Assembly: GCF_032163395.1 (NCBI RefSeq)
Contig: NZ_CP119968.1
Location: 1,349,501 to 1,413,500, forward strand
Reading direction: 5' to 3'
Length of the DNA stretch: 64,000 bases
From: Gloeocapsopsis dulcis
Lineage (GTDB): Bacteria > Cyanobacteriota > Cyanobacteriia > Cyanobacteriales > Chroococcidiopsidaceae
Shown here: positions 24,288 through 33,281 of the stretch, one piece after another
Position numbering within the stretch: the stretch's first letter is position 1
How the letters are laid out: the number at the start of each line of letters is the position of its first letter
Notes under the pieces: generated by a model
Databases searched by the model: none
Told to the model about the DNA's origin: nothing
The model's input: the letters and a program-made list of their open reading frames with translations, nothing else
Made by a program: the position numbers and the translations under genes

Positions 24288-27200
24288 GTTTCCATTCAAT
24301 TAATTTCCCCTATTAATGGGAAGTTCCTCCAATTTCTCCCAGCTTTCCTCCTCCCCAATGTAGCAGCGGGTTTCCATTCAATTAATTTCCCCTATTAATG
24401 GGAAGAGTACCGCTGTTTAGCTGATGTTGTGCCAGCTTCCAGGCGGTTTCCATTCAATTAATTTCCCCTATTAATGGGAAGCTGAAGACGGATAAACCTA
24501 GCATAAGCGAGATGATGGAAGAGTTTCCATTCACTTAATTTCCCCTATTAATGGGAAGCCGCCAAAACGTTTTCCAGCATGCACACTGGGCTTCTGGGTT
24601 TCCATTCAATTAATTTCCCCTATTAATGGGAAGGTTAAAGAGTACTTATACTTACAATCCAAGTGATGTACCAGATGGGTTTCCATTCAATTAATTTCCC
24701 CTATTAATGGGAAGAAACTGGAGGTTGTTGCCAACTATGTTCACTTTTGGCTGTTTCCATTCAATTAATTTCCCCTATTAATGGGAAGTCACATTACCGG
24801 AAGGCGAAACTATTATCAGTTTCAGTTTCCATTCAATTAATTTCCCCTATTAATGGGAAGCTTTAAGTTCTGGTAGTAGTCCTCCACCAGTCCCTAAGTT
24901 TCCATTCAATTAATTTCCCCTATTAATGGGAAGTAGTTCCTACATCTTTTTCTTGAATAATTTGATGTAAAGGTTTCCATTCAATTAATTTCCCCTATTA
25001 ATGGGAAGAAGTCACGTTCCTGTCGTTCACAAGATTGATCAGATGTAGAGTTTCCATTCAATTAATTTCCCCTATTAATGGGAAGCGTGCTAGGCTACGC
25101 TATCAAGGCACTCATTAGTTTTCAACAGACGTTTCCATTCAATTAATTTCCCCTATTAATGGGAAGTTCTCATAGCTGAACAGGAGATAGAAGGAAATGC
25201 CAAAGCACGTTTCCATTCAATTATTTTCCCCTATTAATGGGAAGGTATATACTCGAAGAGGTACCGTTCTGTGACATGGAGTTTCCATTCAATTAATTTC
25301 CCCTATTAATGGGAAGTTACGGGCTGCTGAATGGTCACAACAAACAGAGGAAAACAGATGAAGTTTCCATTCAATTAATTTCCCCTATTAATGGGAAGTA
25401 ACCTAGCTTCGTATGCTCTGCTTAGTTCGTTGAAGGTTTCCATTCAATTAATTTCCCCTATTAATGGGAAGAACCGTCATTGCTCATCTTTCCTAATAGA
25501 AAAGATTGTTTCCATTCAATTAATTTCCCCTATTAATGGGAAGATACTAGAAATGAGACGCTACATCAAACGTACAAGGTTTCCATTCAATTAATTTCCC
25601 CTATTAATGGGAAGTCTTAAAGATGACGTGTTTAACTTGCTAGCTGGTGATGACAAGTTTCCATTCAATTAATTTCCCCTATTAATGGGAAGCAAACTGC
25701 TGGTTTAAGACCGTCTCAGATTGACGCCATGTTTCCATTCAATTAATTTCCCCTATTAATGGGAAGATTTCCAGTTGTGCTGGAACACCACCAAGAAAGC
25801 ATAGTTCTACACCTGTCAAGTTTCCATTCAATTAATTTCCCCTATTAATGGGAAGTCAAGTACGTGTTTAGATTTGGCAACAAACCAGGTGCAACAAAGG
25901 TTTCCATTCAATTAATTTCCCCTATTAATGGGAAGTCCGCTACCTCTCCCCACATCCTGTTTGCGTCTTTTGTTTCCATTCAATTAATTTCCCCTATTAA
26001 TGGGAAGTTCCTGGCACATACCAGTAGAATTCGCTGAAGAATTGTTTCCATTCAATTAATTTCCCCTATTAATGGGAAGTTGACAATCGTTGCGGTACTC
26101 CAATGTGTCTTTCATTTCTGTTTCCATTCAATTAATTTCCCCTATTAATGGGAAGTGCTAGAGAAACTCAACGAGTCGTTACAAAACATGGTCGTCGTTT
26201 CCATTCAATTAATTTCCCCTATTAATGGGAAGTGATGAATTTTCCGCCGCGCCCGACGCTGAAATTTTGAGTTTCCATTCAATTAATTTCCCCTATAATG
26301 GGAAGTTAAGGTCGTTGTGCTTTGTGCTTGAAAAAGAAAGGAAGAAGGAAGGAGTCAGTTTCCATTCAATTAATTTCCCCTATTAATGGGAAGCTAATAA
26401 AGAAAAGCGTAACAACGAAGTTCGCAAAATAGCCCTAGAGTTTCCATTCAATTAATTTCCCCTATTAATGGGAAGCTAAGCCGAAAAGGACATACCATGG
26501 TTGACACAGTACGTTTCCATTCAATTAATTTCCCCTATTAATGGGAAGTAGAGGAATTGCAGTATCTACCGAAGACAAAGCAGAAGAAAGGAGTTTCCAT
26601 TCAATTAATTTCCCCTATTAATGGGAAGTCCTGTCTAGCGGCTGTGTCTAGCTCTAGCTGAAGTTTCCATTCAATTAATTTCCCCTATTAATGGGAAGGC
26701 AGAAGCAATCTCAAGGCTGGATAAAATCATGTCTCTGTTTCCATTCAATTAATTTCCCCTATTAATGGGAAGACACCGCTGCGGGTACGATCTGCAAGCT
26801 TTGATTCAAGTTTCCATTCAATTAATTTCCCCTATTAATGGGAAGAAGAAACCTATGAATCAGGGAAAGTGAAGAAGGGTAAGTGTTTCCATTCAATTAA
26901 TTTCCCCTATTAATGGGAAGCCCACTACCACCGTAGAACCGATGGCATTAACAATGTCTAAGGTTTCCATTCAATTAATTTCCCCTATTAATGGGAAGAG
27001 GACAACACATGAAAGGTGCAGCTTACATCTTCAAGTTTCCATTCAATTAATTTCCCCTATTAATGGGAAGTTACGTACTGCATACACCGCGTTGCGTTGC
27101 TTCTTTGTTGTTTCCATTCAATTAATTTCCCCTATTAATGGGAAGCCCGCAGTTGGTCGCGTACCTCAAGCGTGTTATGAACAGTTTCCATTCAATTAAT

Positions 27201-27742
27201 TTCCCCTATTAATGGGAAGTTGTTGTAGTAGTGTACAAACTTGTAGTTAGTTGTGTTTCCATTCAATTAATTTCCCCTATTAATGGGAAGATCTCTGCAA
27301 TGTACGAAGATGGTGAAATAACTGAAGTTTCCATTCAATTAATTTCCCCTATTAATGGGAAGAGCAAACTGTAAACAAGTTGCTAGATATTGGAGTTATT
27401 CCGTTTCCATTCAATTAATTTCCCCTATTAATGGGAAGACACATACACACAAGGAACGAGTAATGAAACGCTACATCAAGTTTCCATTCAATTAATTTCC
27501 CCTATTAATGGGAAGTATAAAGATATCGACAGGATAGCAGAACACTACCGGAAGTTTTGTTTCCATTCAATTAATTTCCCCTATTAATGGGAAGACGAAA
27601 ATGAGACGCTACGTAAAGAGAAACAGCAGACAAGAGTTTCCATTCAATTAATTTCCCCTATTAATGGGAAGTGAAGAAGCGTTATGGATGGCTGTTCGCT
27701 TTATGAGTTTCCATTCAATTAATTTCCCCTATTAATGGGAAG
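24288..27742 (-). CRISPR. CRISPR array, 46 repeats of 36 bp and 45 spacers
   Basis: On the plus strand each repeat starts GTTTCCATTCAATTAA and ends CTATTAATGGGAAG; on the minus strand it ends GAATGGAAAC, the form that gives a 5' crRNA handle. Transcription is therefore probably leftward from a leader beside cas2. Spacers run mostly 34-46 bases, with two of 53 (25767-25819) and 52 (26306-26357). Three repeats vary: 24523 (A to C), 25209 (A to T), and 26271 (one T lost, 35 bp); all lie away from the leader, as expected for older units. The repeat can fold TTCCC against GGGAA around AUUAAUA, followed by an AU-rich single strand. Confidence 0.98.
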
Positions 27743-27926
27743 CCCTTATATTAAAGCCTTTATTTTGCAAGGTGTCCAATAGCCAAATACGAGGGATGTT
27801 GATGTGAGCTACACAGAAGCATAAGCTAAAAGAAATAAAATTCCCTTAACCCTTATCATACAGATAATCGAGGGTTATATCGCAACAATAATTATTCTGG
27901 GTATTTGCACTATTGTTCGCGGTGCT
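27743..27926 (-). promoter_or_regulatory. CRISPR leader between cas2 and the array
   Basis: This 184-base A/T-rich stretch lies between the cas2 stop and the first-transcribed repeat (27707-27742). Repeat orientation, invariant repeats near it and adaptation genes on its other side identify it as the leader carrying the array promoter and the site of spacer entry. No reading frame stands out. Confidence 0.7.
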
Positions 27927-28205
27927 CTACACAATAACTGAGCCAGGTATTTGCACAACTGGTAATCCTCCCCAGACTTCTACTTTCGGTAATGTATGAC
28001 CAGACAAAGGGTAGAAACGAACACTATCTTCATCCTTCTTAACCTTCTTGCGTAAGCGCTGGCGTAATTCCCAATACTTATTAGTAGTAAGAACACACTC
28101 AAATACACTGTACTGTACTCGTTGTCCGTATCCTTCTAATAAATCAGAAACTTTTTTTCGACGTCGATCGCAAGGAATATCGTAGGTTACTACGTAAAGC
28201 AACAT
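27927..28205 (-). CDS. cas2: CRISPR-associated endonuclease Cas2
   Basis: A 92-residue Cas2 with the ferredoxin-like fold signature LLYVVTYDIPCDRRRKKVSD, whose first Asp follows strand 1, and QRVQYSVFECVL. It dimerises and bridges two Cas1 dimers in the spacer-integration complex. The start lies 15 bases after the cas1 stop. It is the last protein gene of the cmr operon before the leader. Confidence 0.96.
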   Translation of the reverse strand: MLLYVVTYDIPCDRRRKKVSDLLEGYGQRVQYSVFECVLTTNKYWELRQRLRKKVKKDEDSVRFYPLSGHTLPKVEVWGGLPVVQIPGSVIV

Positions 28206-28220
28206 TTGACGGTGTTAAAT

Positions 28221-29213
28221 TTAGCGGATAAGGTAAGGTTTGTAACCGAGAGCAGGAGAATACACAAATTGTTTAAAAGCTTTAATTTGCTGAGTTAGTA
28301 AATCCCAACGTGGTTGGTCATCACCATGCTCTGTCTTGTGCTTTTCCTCCATACGCTGTAGGAATGCGCGGAGCAGTTTTTTTCTTCCTATATCGTTCAG
28401 GTAGCAACCTCCATTGTGATAGTCAAAGTCTTCATTTGGATTCATAACCATTTTATTAACTAAATACAAGACCAGAGAGTCTATTATCGGTGCGCGAAAT
28501 TCTTCAACTAAATCTGAAGCAAGTGCTGCGTGGCGTTCAGAACCTTGGTGAAGACAAGCATGATAAGGATCTAGTCCTTGTAACTCAATTAAACTAAGTA
28601 TGTGATTCCACAATACTTGATACCCAAAACTCAGCATAGCGTTAACAGGATTTCCAGGCGGTCGGCGCGATCGCCCCATAAACGTAAACCCTGCTCCTGT
28701 AAGACATTCTCCAAATGCAGAGAAGTAACTCGCGGCTCCCGCACCTTCAAGTCCCATTAGTTTTTCAACTGTATTTGCTTGCGCTGCTTGTGAAACCAAA
28801 TATTCTAAGCTTTGAATTGCAAGGGCAGTAATTTCTGAACTACGACGTCGCTGTTGACGCAGCAAAATTACACGACTATTTCTTAGTTTTGCCTGAACAA
28901 TTTCTCTAGCAACAATTAGTCTTTCTGTTGCTGAAAGTTGTTGTTGGTAGCGCGATAAATAGCGGTAGCCTCGCTCGATCGGTAAAATTCTGCCGTAACA
29001 ATAGCCCATGCGCGATAAGTATGCAATCGGAATATCTCTTTGCAGACAGGTTCTAATTACTTGGGTAGTAATTTGTGACTTCCCAAAAATCAGGATTTGT
29101 TCGAGCAAGGGTAACTGCACTTCATCGAGAATCGTTTCTCCTCGTTTGATAACAACCATCTCGTGTCGTAGATGTAGATAACACCCTTGCTGTGAAACGT
29201 AAAGCGATCGCAC
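28221..29213 (-). CDS. cas1: CRISPR-associated integrase Cas1
   Basis: A 330-residue Cas1, the metal-dependent integrase of spacer acquisition. Active-site residues are in LMGLEGAGAASYF (Glu), CLHQGSERHAALASDLVEEF (His, then Asp/Glu), and the C-terminal helices are complete. The start codon is GTG (GTG CGA TCG CTT, reading MRSLYVSQ). No reverse transcriptase is fused, unlike some cyanobacterial type III Cas1 proteins. Five bases separate it from the membrane protein gene upstream. Confidence 0.97.
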   Translation of the reverse strand: MRSLYVSQQGCYLHLRHEMVVIKRGETILDEVQLPLLEQILIFGKSQITTQVIRTCLQRDIPIAYLSRMGYCYGRILPIERGYRYLSRYQQQLSATERLIVAREIVQAKLRNSRVILLRQQRRRSSEITALAIQSLEYLVSQAAQANTVEKLMGLEGAGAASYFSAFGECLTGAGFTFMGRSRRPPGNPVNAMLSFGYQVLWNHILSLIELQGLDPYHACLHQGSERHAALASDLVEEFRAPIIDSLVLYLVNKMVMNPNEDFDYHNGGCYLNDIGRKKLLRAFLQRMEEKHKTEHGDDQPRWDLLTQQIKAFKQFVYSPALGYKPYLIR

Positions 29214-29218
29214 TTCAG

Positions 29219-29485
29219 TTAAATTCGATCGATATCGTGGGAGTCAACGCGACGTAGCCGTGTTCCTTTAGAAATCAATTCAGCCTGTGATTCGCCACCA
29301 AGATAACGAATTACGCGATCCGCAGCGGTAGCGGTAATGTATGTAGCAGCCGTGATCAGGAAGGTATTTATAATGACAGCCATTAAACCTAAAGGTGCAA
29401 TAAGTAGAATAATCAGAGTAATCGCACCGTTGAGTGTAGCCAAGGATAAGTTACGGACTGTAGCAGCACGAGAAGATATATACAT
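29219..29485 (-). CDS. small two-helix membrane protein of the CRISPR operon, probably Csx18
   Basis: An 88-residue protein with a short basic head (MYISSRAATVRN), two adjacent hydrophobic segments (about residues 13-33, NGAITLIILLIAPLG, and 35-55, VIINTFLITAATYITATA) and a polar C-terminal tail rich in Arg and Asp. Size, topology and position next to cas1 in a cyanobacterial Cmr operon agree with Csx18, a small family of unknown function; this is from memory, not a search. It lies 12 bases downstream of the CARF-HEPN gene. It could anchor an effector at the membrane or act as one. Confidence 0.7.
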   Translation of the reverse strand: MYISSRAATVRNLSLATLNGAITLIILLIAPLGLMAVIINTFLITAATYITATAADRVIRYLGGESQAELISKGTRLRRVDSHDIDRI

Positions 29486-29497
29486 AATATTGATTAA

Positions 29498-30994
29498 CTA
29501 TGGTTGGTAGTGAGTAATTGTGTCAAATATGGTTTCGTGTATTCTTGACATGAAACTTGCTTCTGACAAAAATCTAAAAGTTTGTTGAGAGATAAAGTTG
29601 AGACAATTAAGAACTCTTGTCAGCCAACTTTTTTTATCTTGTGTACCCCAAGCTGCAAAGACTTCGTTCTTCTGTAGTCCTAAAAGGCGATGAAATAATT
29701 GATTGCGCCGCTTTTTAGTAACATCAAAATAAATCTGCATATCAGGATGATTGTGCACCTCTGGTCGAGCTACTTGGAGTAAACGATCGAGTGTTGAACC
29801 ATATAAGTACAACGCTTTCCCTGGTTCTAGCTTGTTAAATTCACTTTGATATTTTGGTAGCACCTTAATAATTGACCTTTTAATTTCTGGTGTTTTATCG
29901 GTAGATTGTTTAATCTGCTCTGAATAAGTTGCGATCGCCCATTCAGACATCAATCCTTCAACCGCACGAAAGCTATGAAATAGGGCTTCTACAGTGTTAC
30001 CTTGCTCAAGACGAATTTCACCTAAGTAAGCTGCTTCATACGCAGTCCACCACCATTGATTGATATGGGAAATATTACCGGAAATGTAGCCTCTGGCTGT
30101 AGCTGCATTGAGCCGACGCTTAAATTTATCAAAGTCAGCAATGTTCCACAAAGTTGCTAATTCCAATAAGTTTTTTAACTTTGATCCAGTTGAATTTTGT
30201 TGATTCAAATACGGCTCTAACAACCGCTGTACGCCAGCATAGTCGTAGCGTTCTAAAAGTGCGATCGCTTCACGTCGATCAAGATCCCAAAGATAGTGCG
30301 TTCCTCTATAAGGTCCTTTGTAAGGCGAAGACTGACCTTGAGAATTTGCTGCTTCGTCTTCCTCAAAATCGTAAAAGGTTACTTGATCTTTATAAAGACT
30401 TAAAGCCGTGACCCGCAAAGCATCAGAAGACTGGCCAACTCCTCCTTTTGGCGAGACAGCAATTTCTTTAAATTTAGGAAACTCACGCCCGACAAGCTCC
30501 CAAACGTTCTGCTTACACCAACGAATCATTTCATCAAAATCAGCAGGGTTTTCGCCATCTTTTCCTAAAGGAATAACTTGAGATGCCACATTATATTTAG
30601 CAGCAATCCACTGTTTAATAATTTGCGCACAGTAGAAGGTATCTTTAGTACGAAATTGCACAGTTTCTGGCTGATCAGTGCCAATTAGGTATACTTTGTG
30701 AAGTCGTGGTGCAAGTTGATGTAAAAGTTGACCTAAGATAATTGGTTGGAGCCGCTGTTGATATTGAGAAAAATTTTCTGATAGATATTGAGTACGCGAA
30801 CGGAAGTCTTTACCAGGTTCTCCTTTTACATTAGGATCGGTGGACAAGTCTTCAAAAACTTGAGCCTCCTGAGTCAAACTGTCCCCATATCTAGCACGGT
30901 CGTTACCTACGTTCCACCAGTGACCTGATGAAACTTGATAAGCTAAGTCGCGCGTGCCGATAGTAGCAATCAAAATGCAAGTTTTTTCAGGCAT
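29498..30994 (-). CDS. CARF-HEPN CRISPR ribonuclease (Csm6/Csx1-like)
   Basis: A 498-residue ancillary type III effector. Residues 1 to about 215 look like a CARF sensor: ILIATIGTRDLAYQV (first nucleotide-binding loop), VYLIGTDQPETVQF, and IAVSPKGGVGQSSDALRV (second loop). The C-terminal half is helical, with ALFHSFRAVEGLMSEWAI as a HEPN helix and KKRRNQLFHRLLG containing the RX4H catalytic motif (R430-H435). Such proteins cut RNA when bound by cyclic oligoadenylate. The Cas10 of this operon has an intact GGDD, so activator and effector are both present. Eight bases separate it from the Cmr6-Cmr1 gene. Confidence 0.88.
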   Translation of the reverse strand: MPEKTCILIATIGTRDLAYQVSSGHWWNVGNDRARYGDSLTQEAQVFEDLSTDPNVKGEPGKDFRSRTQYLSENFSQYQQRLQPIILGQLLHQLAPRLHKVYLIGTDQPETVQFRTKDTFYCAQIIKQWIAAKYNVASQVIPLGKDGENPADFDEMIRWCKQNVWELVGREFPKFKEIAVSPKGGVGQSSDALRVTALSLYKDQVTFYDFEEDEAANSQGQSSPYKGPYRGTHYLWDLDRREAIALLERYDYAGVQRLLEPYLNQQNSTGSKLKNLLELATLWNIADFDKFKRRLNAATARGYISGNISHINQWWWTAYEAAYLGEIRLEQGNTVEALFHSFRAVEGLMSEWAIATYSEQIKQSTDKTPEIKRSIIKVLPKYQSEFNKLEPGKALYLYGSTLDRLLQVARPEVHNHPDMQIYFDVTKKRRNQLFHRLLGLQKNEVFAAWGTQDKKSWLTRVLNCLNFISQQTFRFLSEASFMSRIHETIFDTITHYQP

Positions 30995-31002
30995 GAGTTA
31001 AA

Positions 31003-32877
31003 TTAAAAAGGGAAAATTTGGGCATAGTTTTCAGAATCTGTGCGATCGCGCAATTCTTTTAGATACTTCTTGCGTGGCTCTTGCGTTGCACCAAAAACTG
31101 TGACAACTTGATAATTATCTAAGTCAGCAATCCACACAGGAGATGGCTTAACGCCTCTACTAACCTTGCCGCAGAGATTACCATCGTAGTTGGAACCTTG
31201 TTTAAAACTAGGATCGTGTAAAACTGCAAGCGCGTAGGGTTTTTCGATGTGTGGCTCTCCAGTACAAACAACAATGCGACAATTGGCATCAATTGCTTCG
31301 ATCCATTGATCTCCTTTAACTTGTCCTACAGCTAGAAGCGATCGCACATTAATGTTGTTTCCTGTAAATTGCTGCAACGCGGAGTAGAAACTCTGCAATT
31401 GTTGGCGAAATAGTTGCTGAAATTGAGTAACAGTTTCAGGTAGATTCCAAAATGGTTCGTTACTATCTGGAATTAGCGTGGAACCGCGCCACCAAGGAGC
31501 GCGATCGCGGGTTTTGCGGGAATAACACGGACGTCTTGCACCTTGACCAACACCACCCAAATGAAACATCATCCAAGTTAAGTTTTTGAGAATTGTGTTA
31601 AGTGCTGCTTTTTTGACTTCCTCTAAACTTGCTGTTTGCGAAGAGTTACGAAGTATGAGTGTTCCTGTTGCTAAACCACAAGGGTCGTTTTTCCCTTGCT
31701 GATTCGGTCGAGCATTATCGCGGCTTACTTTACCAGTGGCTTCAATCCGAAATAATCCAGTGCATTTTGGCTCGATCCCTCCGAAAATCTCCATTTCGAG
31801 ATCGCGAACTACCTGCGGAGCAAGCACGCCTAATGCAAAAGCCCGAAACCAATAACGTAACATCGAACGAAACGCAATTGGACGGACTTCAGATTCAGCT
31901 TTAGTTAATGCTTTCCATCTATCCTTAAATTGCCACTCCTGAAATTCTTGCCGCCCGTGAGTTAGTTGTCCCTGTAATTCAAAAGCTACTTTGATGATGA
32001 CTTTCTTTTTAACAGAACGTAATTCCCTAGATTCCAGCCCGCCATAGCCGCTATTGATTTGCGAACCGATTCCTTGTGCTAAACCATTAACTAGCCATTG
32101 TTTGACTTGTTGTAAAGTTGGCTCGTCGCATCCAGCGATTGGACGAATACCGATGACAAATGTAGGTTTTTCAAGCGAGAGAAATACATTAGGATTAGTG
32201 TTGTACTCTGGTATGTGTTCTGCATTTCTTTTCCAGATTGCATTTGCCATATCTGGCTTTAAGCCACCTTGTCTTTTCTCTCCTGGTAGTGGGTAAGCGT
32301 CGAGAAAAATGACTTTCCCCATCGTTTGGGGGTTAACATCACCAAAGATTTCCTTGATTTGCGCTTCGCTAAAATTGGTATCTCGACTGGCGATCGCCCG
32401 TGCAACGCCTCTTAAGGTACTACTCGGAATGTACGGCATTCCCAAGGCATCAAATGCTGGAAGTAAAGTAGATTCAGGACCTTTGTGTCCGCCTACTCGA
32501 ATTCGCCAAGGACATTGAACTTGGAACGAGTTACCTTCGCCAGCAATTAATTGGGTACGTTGTGTCAGTTGAGTTAAGCGATCGCGGTAATTAGTTTGTT
32601 GCGCTGCCATTTGCAGCATTTGGACTTTAGTCGAATCTTTGTGTTCGCTATCAAGCGATCGCATCCAACGCAGATATTCAACAAAGCTTGCAGATTGGTC
32701 GGGATGCGGCTTGGGGTCTAAAGGATGCTCAATCCAAGGAGAGGGTGGATTTTGGCTGTCTTCGTTTCTAGACTGGTTGTTCGGATTGTTAGTACCACCG
32801 TTCCCCCTATTGGAGCCATTGCTTTGATGATTTGAACGCTGAGGTGGATTCGGTTTTCTGGGTCGCTCAGGTACCAT
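31003..32877 (-). CDS. Cmr6-Cmr1 fusion protein (RAMP subunits)
   Basis: A 624-residue protein. Residues 1-50 are a low-complexity Pro/Asn/Ser tail. Residues about 90-300 match Cmr6: TLLPAFDALGMPYIPSSTLR (136-155), GKVIFLDAYP, and the Gly-rich loop AQGIGSQINSGYGGLESREL (267-286). Residues about 300-624 match Cmr1: IAFRSMLRYWFRAFALGVL (334-352), EMEIFGGIEPKCTGLFRIEA, and HLGGVGQGARRPCYSR. Two subunits that sit at the head of the Cmr backbone are thus one chain. No separate cmr1 or cmr6 is in the window. It starts 3 bases after cmr5. Confidence 0.85.
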   Translation of the reverse strand: MVPERPRKPNPPQRSNHQSNGSNRGNGGTNNPNNQSRNEDSQNPPSPWIEHPLDPKPHPDQSASFVEYLRWMRSLDSEHKDSTKVQMLQMAAQQTNYRDRLTQLTQRTQLIAGEGNSFQVQCPWRIRVGGHKGPESTLLPAFDALGMPYIPSSTLRGVARAIASRDTNFSEAQIKEIFGDVNPQTMGKVIFLDAYPLPGEKRQGGLKPDMANAIWKRNAEHIPEYNTNPNVFLSLEKPTFVIGIRPIAGCDEPTLQQVKQWLVNGLAQGIGSQINSGYGGLESRELRSVKKKVIIKVAFELQGQLTHGRQEFQEWQFKDRWKALTKAESEVRPIAFRSMLRYWFRAFALGVLAPQVVRDLEMEIFGGIEPKCTGLFRIEATGKVSRDNARPNQQGKNDPCGLATGTLILRNSSQTASLEEVKKAALNTILKNLTWMMFHLGGVGQGARRPCYSRKTRDRAPWWRGSTLIPDSNEPFWNLPETVTQFQQLFRQQLQSFYSALQQFTGNNINVRSLLAVGQVKGDQWIEAIDANCRIVVCTGEPHIEKPYALAVLHDPSFKQGSNYDGNLCGKVSRGVKPSPVWIADLDNYQVVTVFGATQEPRKKYLKELRDRTDSENYAQIFPF

Positions 32878-32880
32878 GTG

Positions 32881-33270
32881 TTACTCTCCTCCTGTGACAT
32901 CGTAATAAACTGCGGTTGCCCAAAAGCTAAATTCTTGCGCGAGAGCAAGTCCCAACCCTGTTAATCCAAGGTATTCATCTGTACTGAGGTTTTTTAGTAC
33001 GTTTAAACCATCGTTTGCAAGATTATTGATACCAGAAAGTTGTTGCAAACACTCGAAGTATTTACGGACGATTTGCTTTTTACCTTCTTGACTCAGTGCC
33101 TTTTCTTCTGCTTTGAGGCGTAACATCCCCCAAGTAGACAAGTACGTATAAAGTTCTACAGCTTGATTTTTCTGCTCTTTGAGACGAGTTTCATCTTGAT
33201 GCGATAGCGATCGCAGATTGCTCAAAGCTTCGTAGACAGGTTTACCAATTGTGCGCGGATCAAAAGTCAT
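32881..33270 (-). CDS. cmr5: type III-B CRISPR small subunit Cmr5
   Basis: A 129-residue all-helical protein beginning MTFDPRTIGKPVYEALSNLR. It has the Cmr5 features YLSTWGMLRLKAEEKAL and a C-terminal LGLALAQEFSFWATAVYY. Several copies line the inner filament of the Cmr complex and contact the target RNA. It lies 11 bases downstream of cmr4. Length is normal. Confidence 0.93.
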   Translation of the reverse strand: MTFDPRTIGKPVYEALSNLRSLSHQDETRLKEQKNQAVELYTYLSTWGMLRLKAEEKALSQEGKKQIVRKYFECLQQLSGINNLANDGLNVLKNLSTDEYLGLTGLGLALAQEFSFWATAVYYDVTGGE

Positions 33271-33281
33271 TGTTAACGCTC

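Noticed and set aside
25391-27199. Open frames through the array translating to repeated VSIQLISPINGK
   Set aside because: They are translations of the CRISPR repeat and spacers, not proteins.
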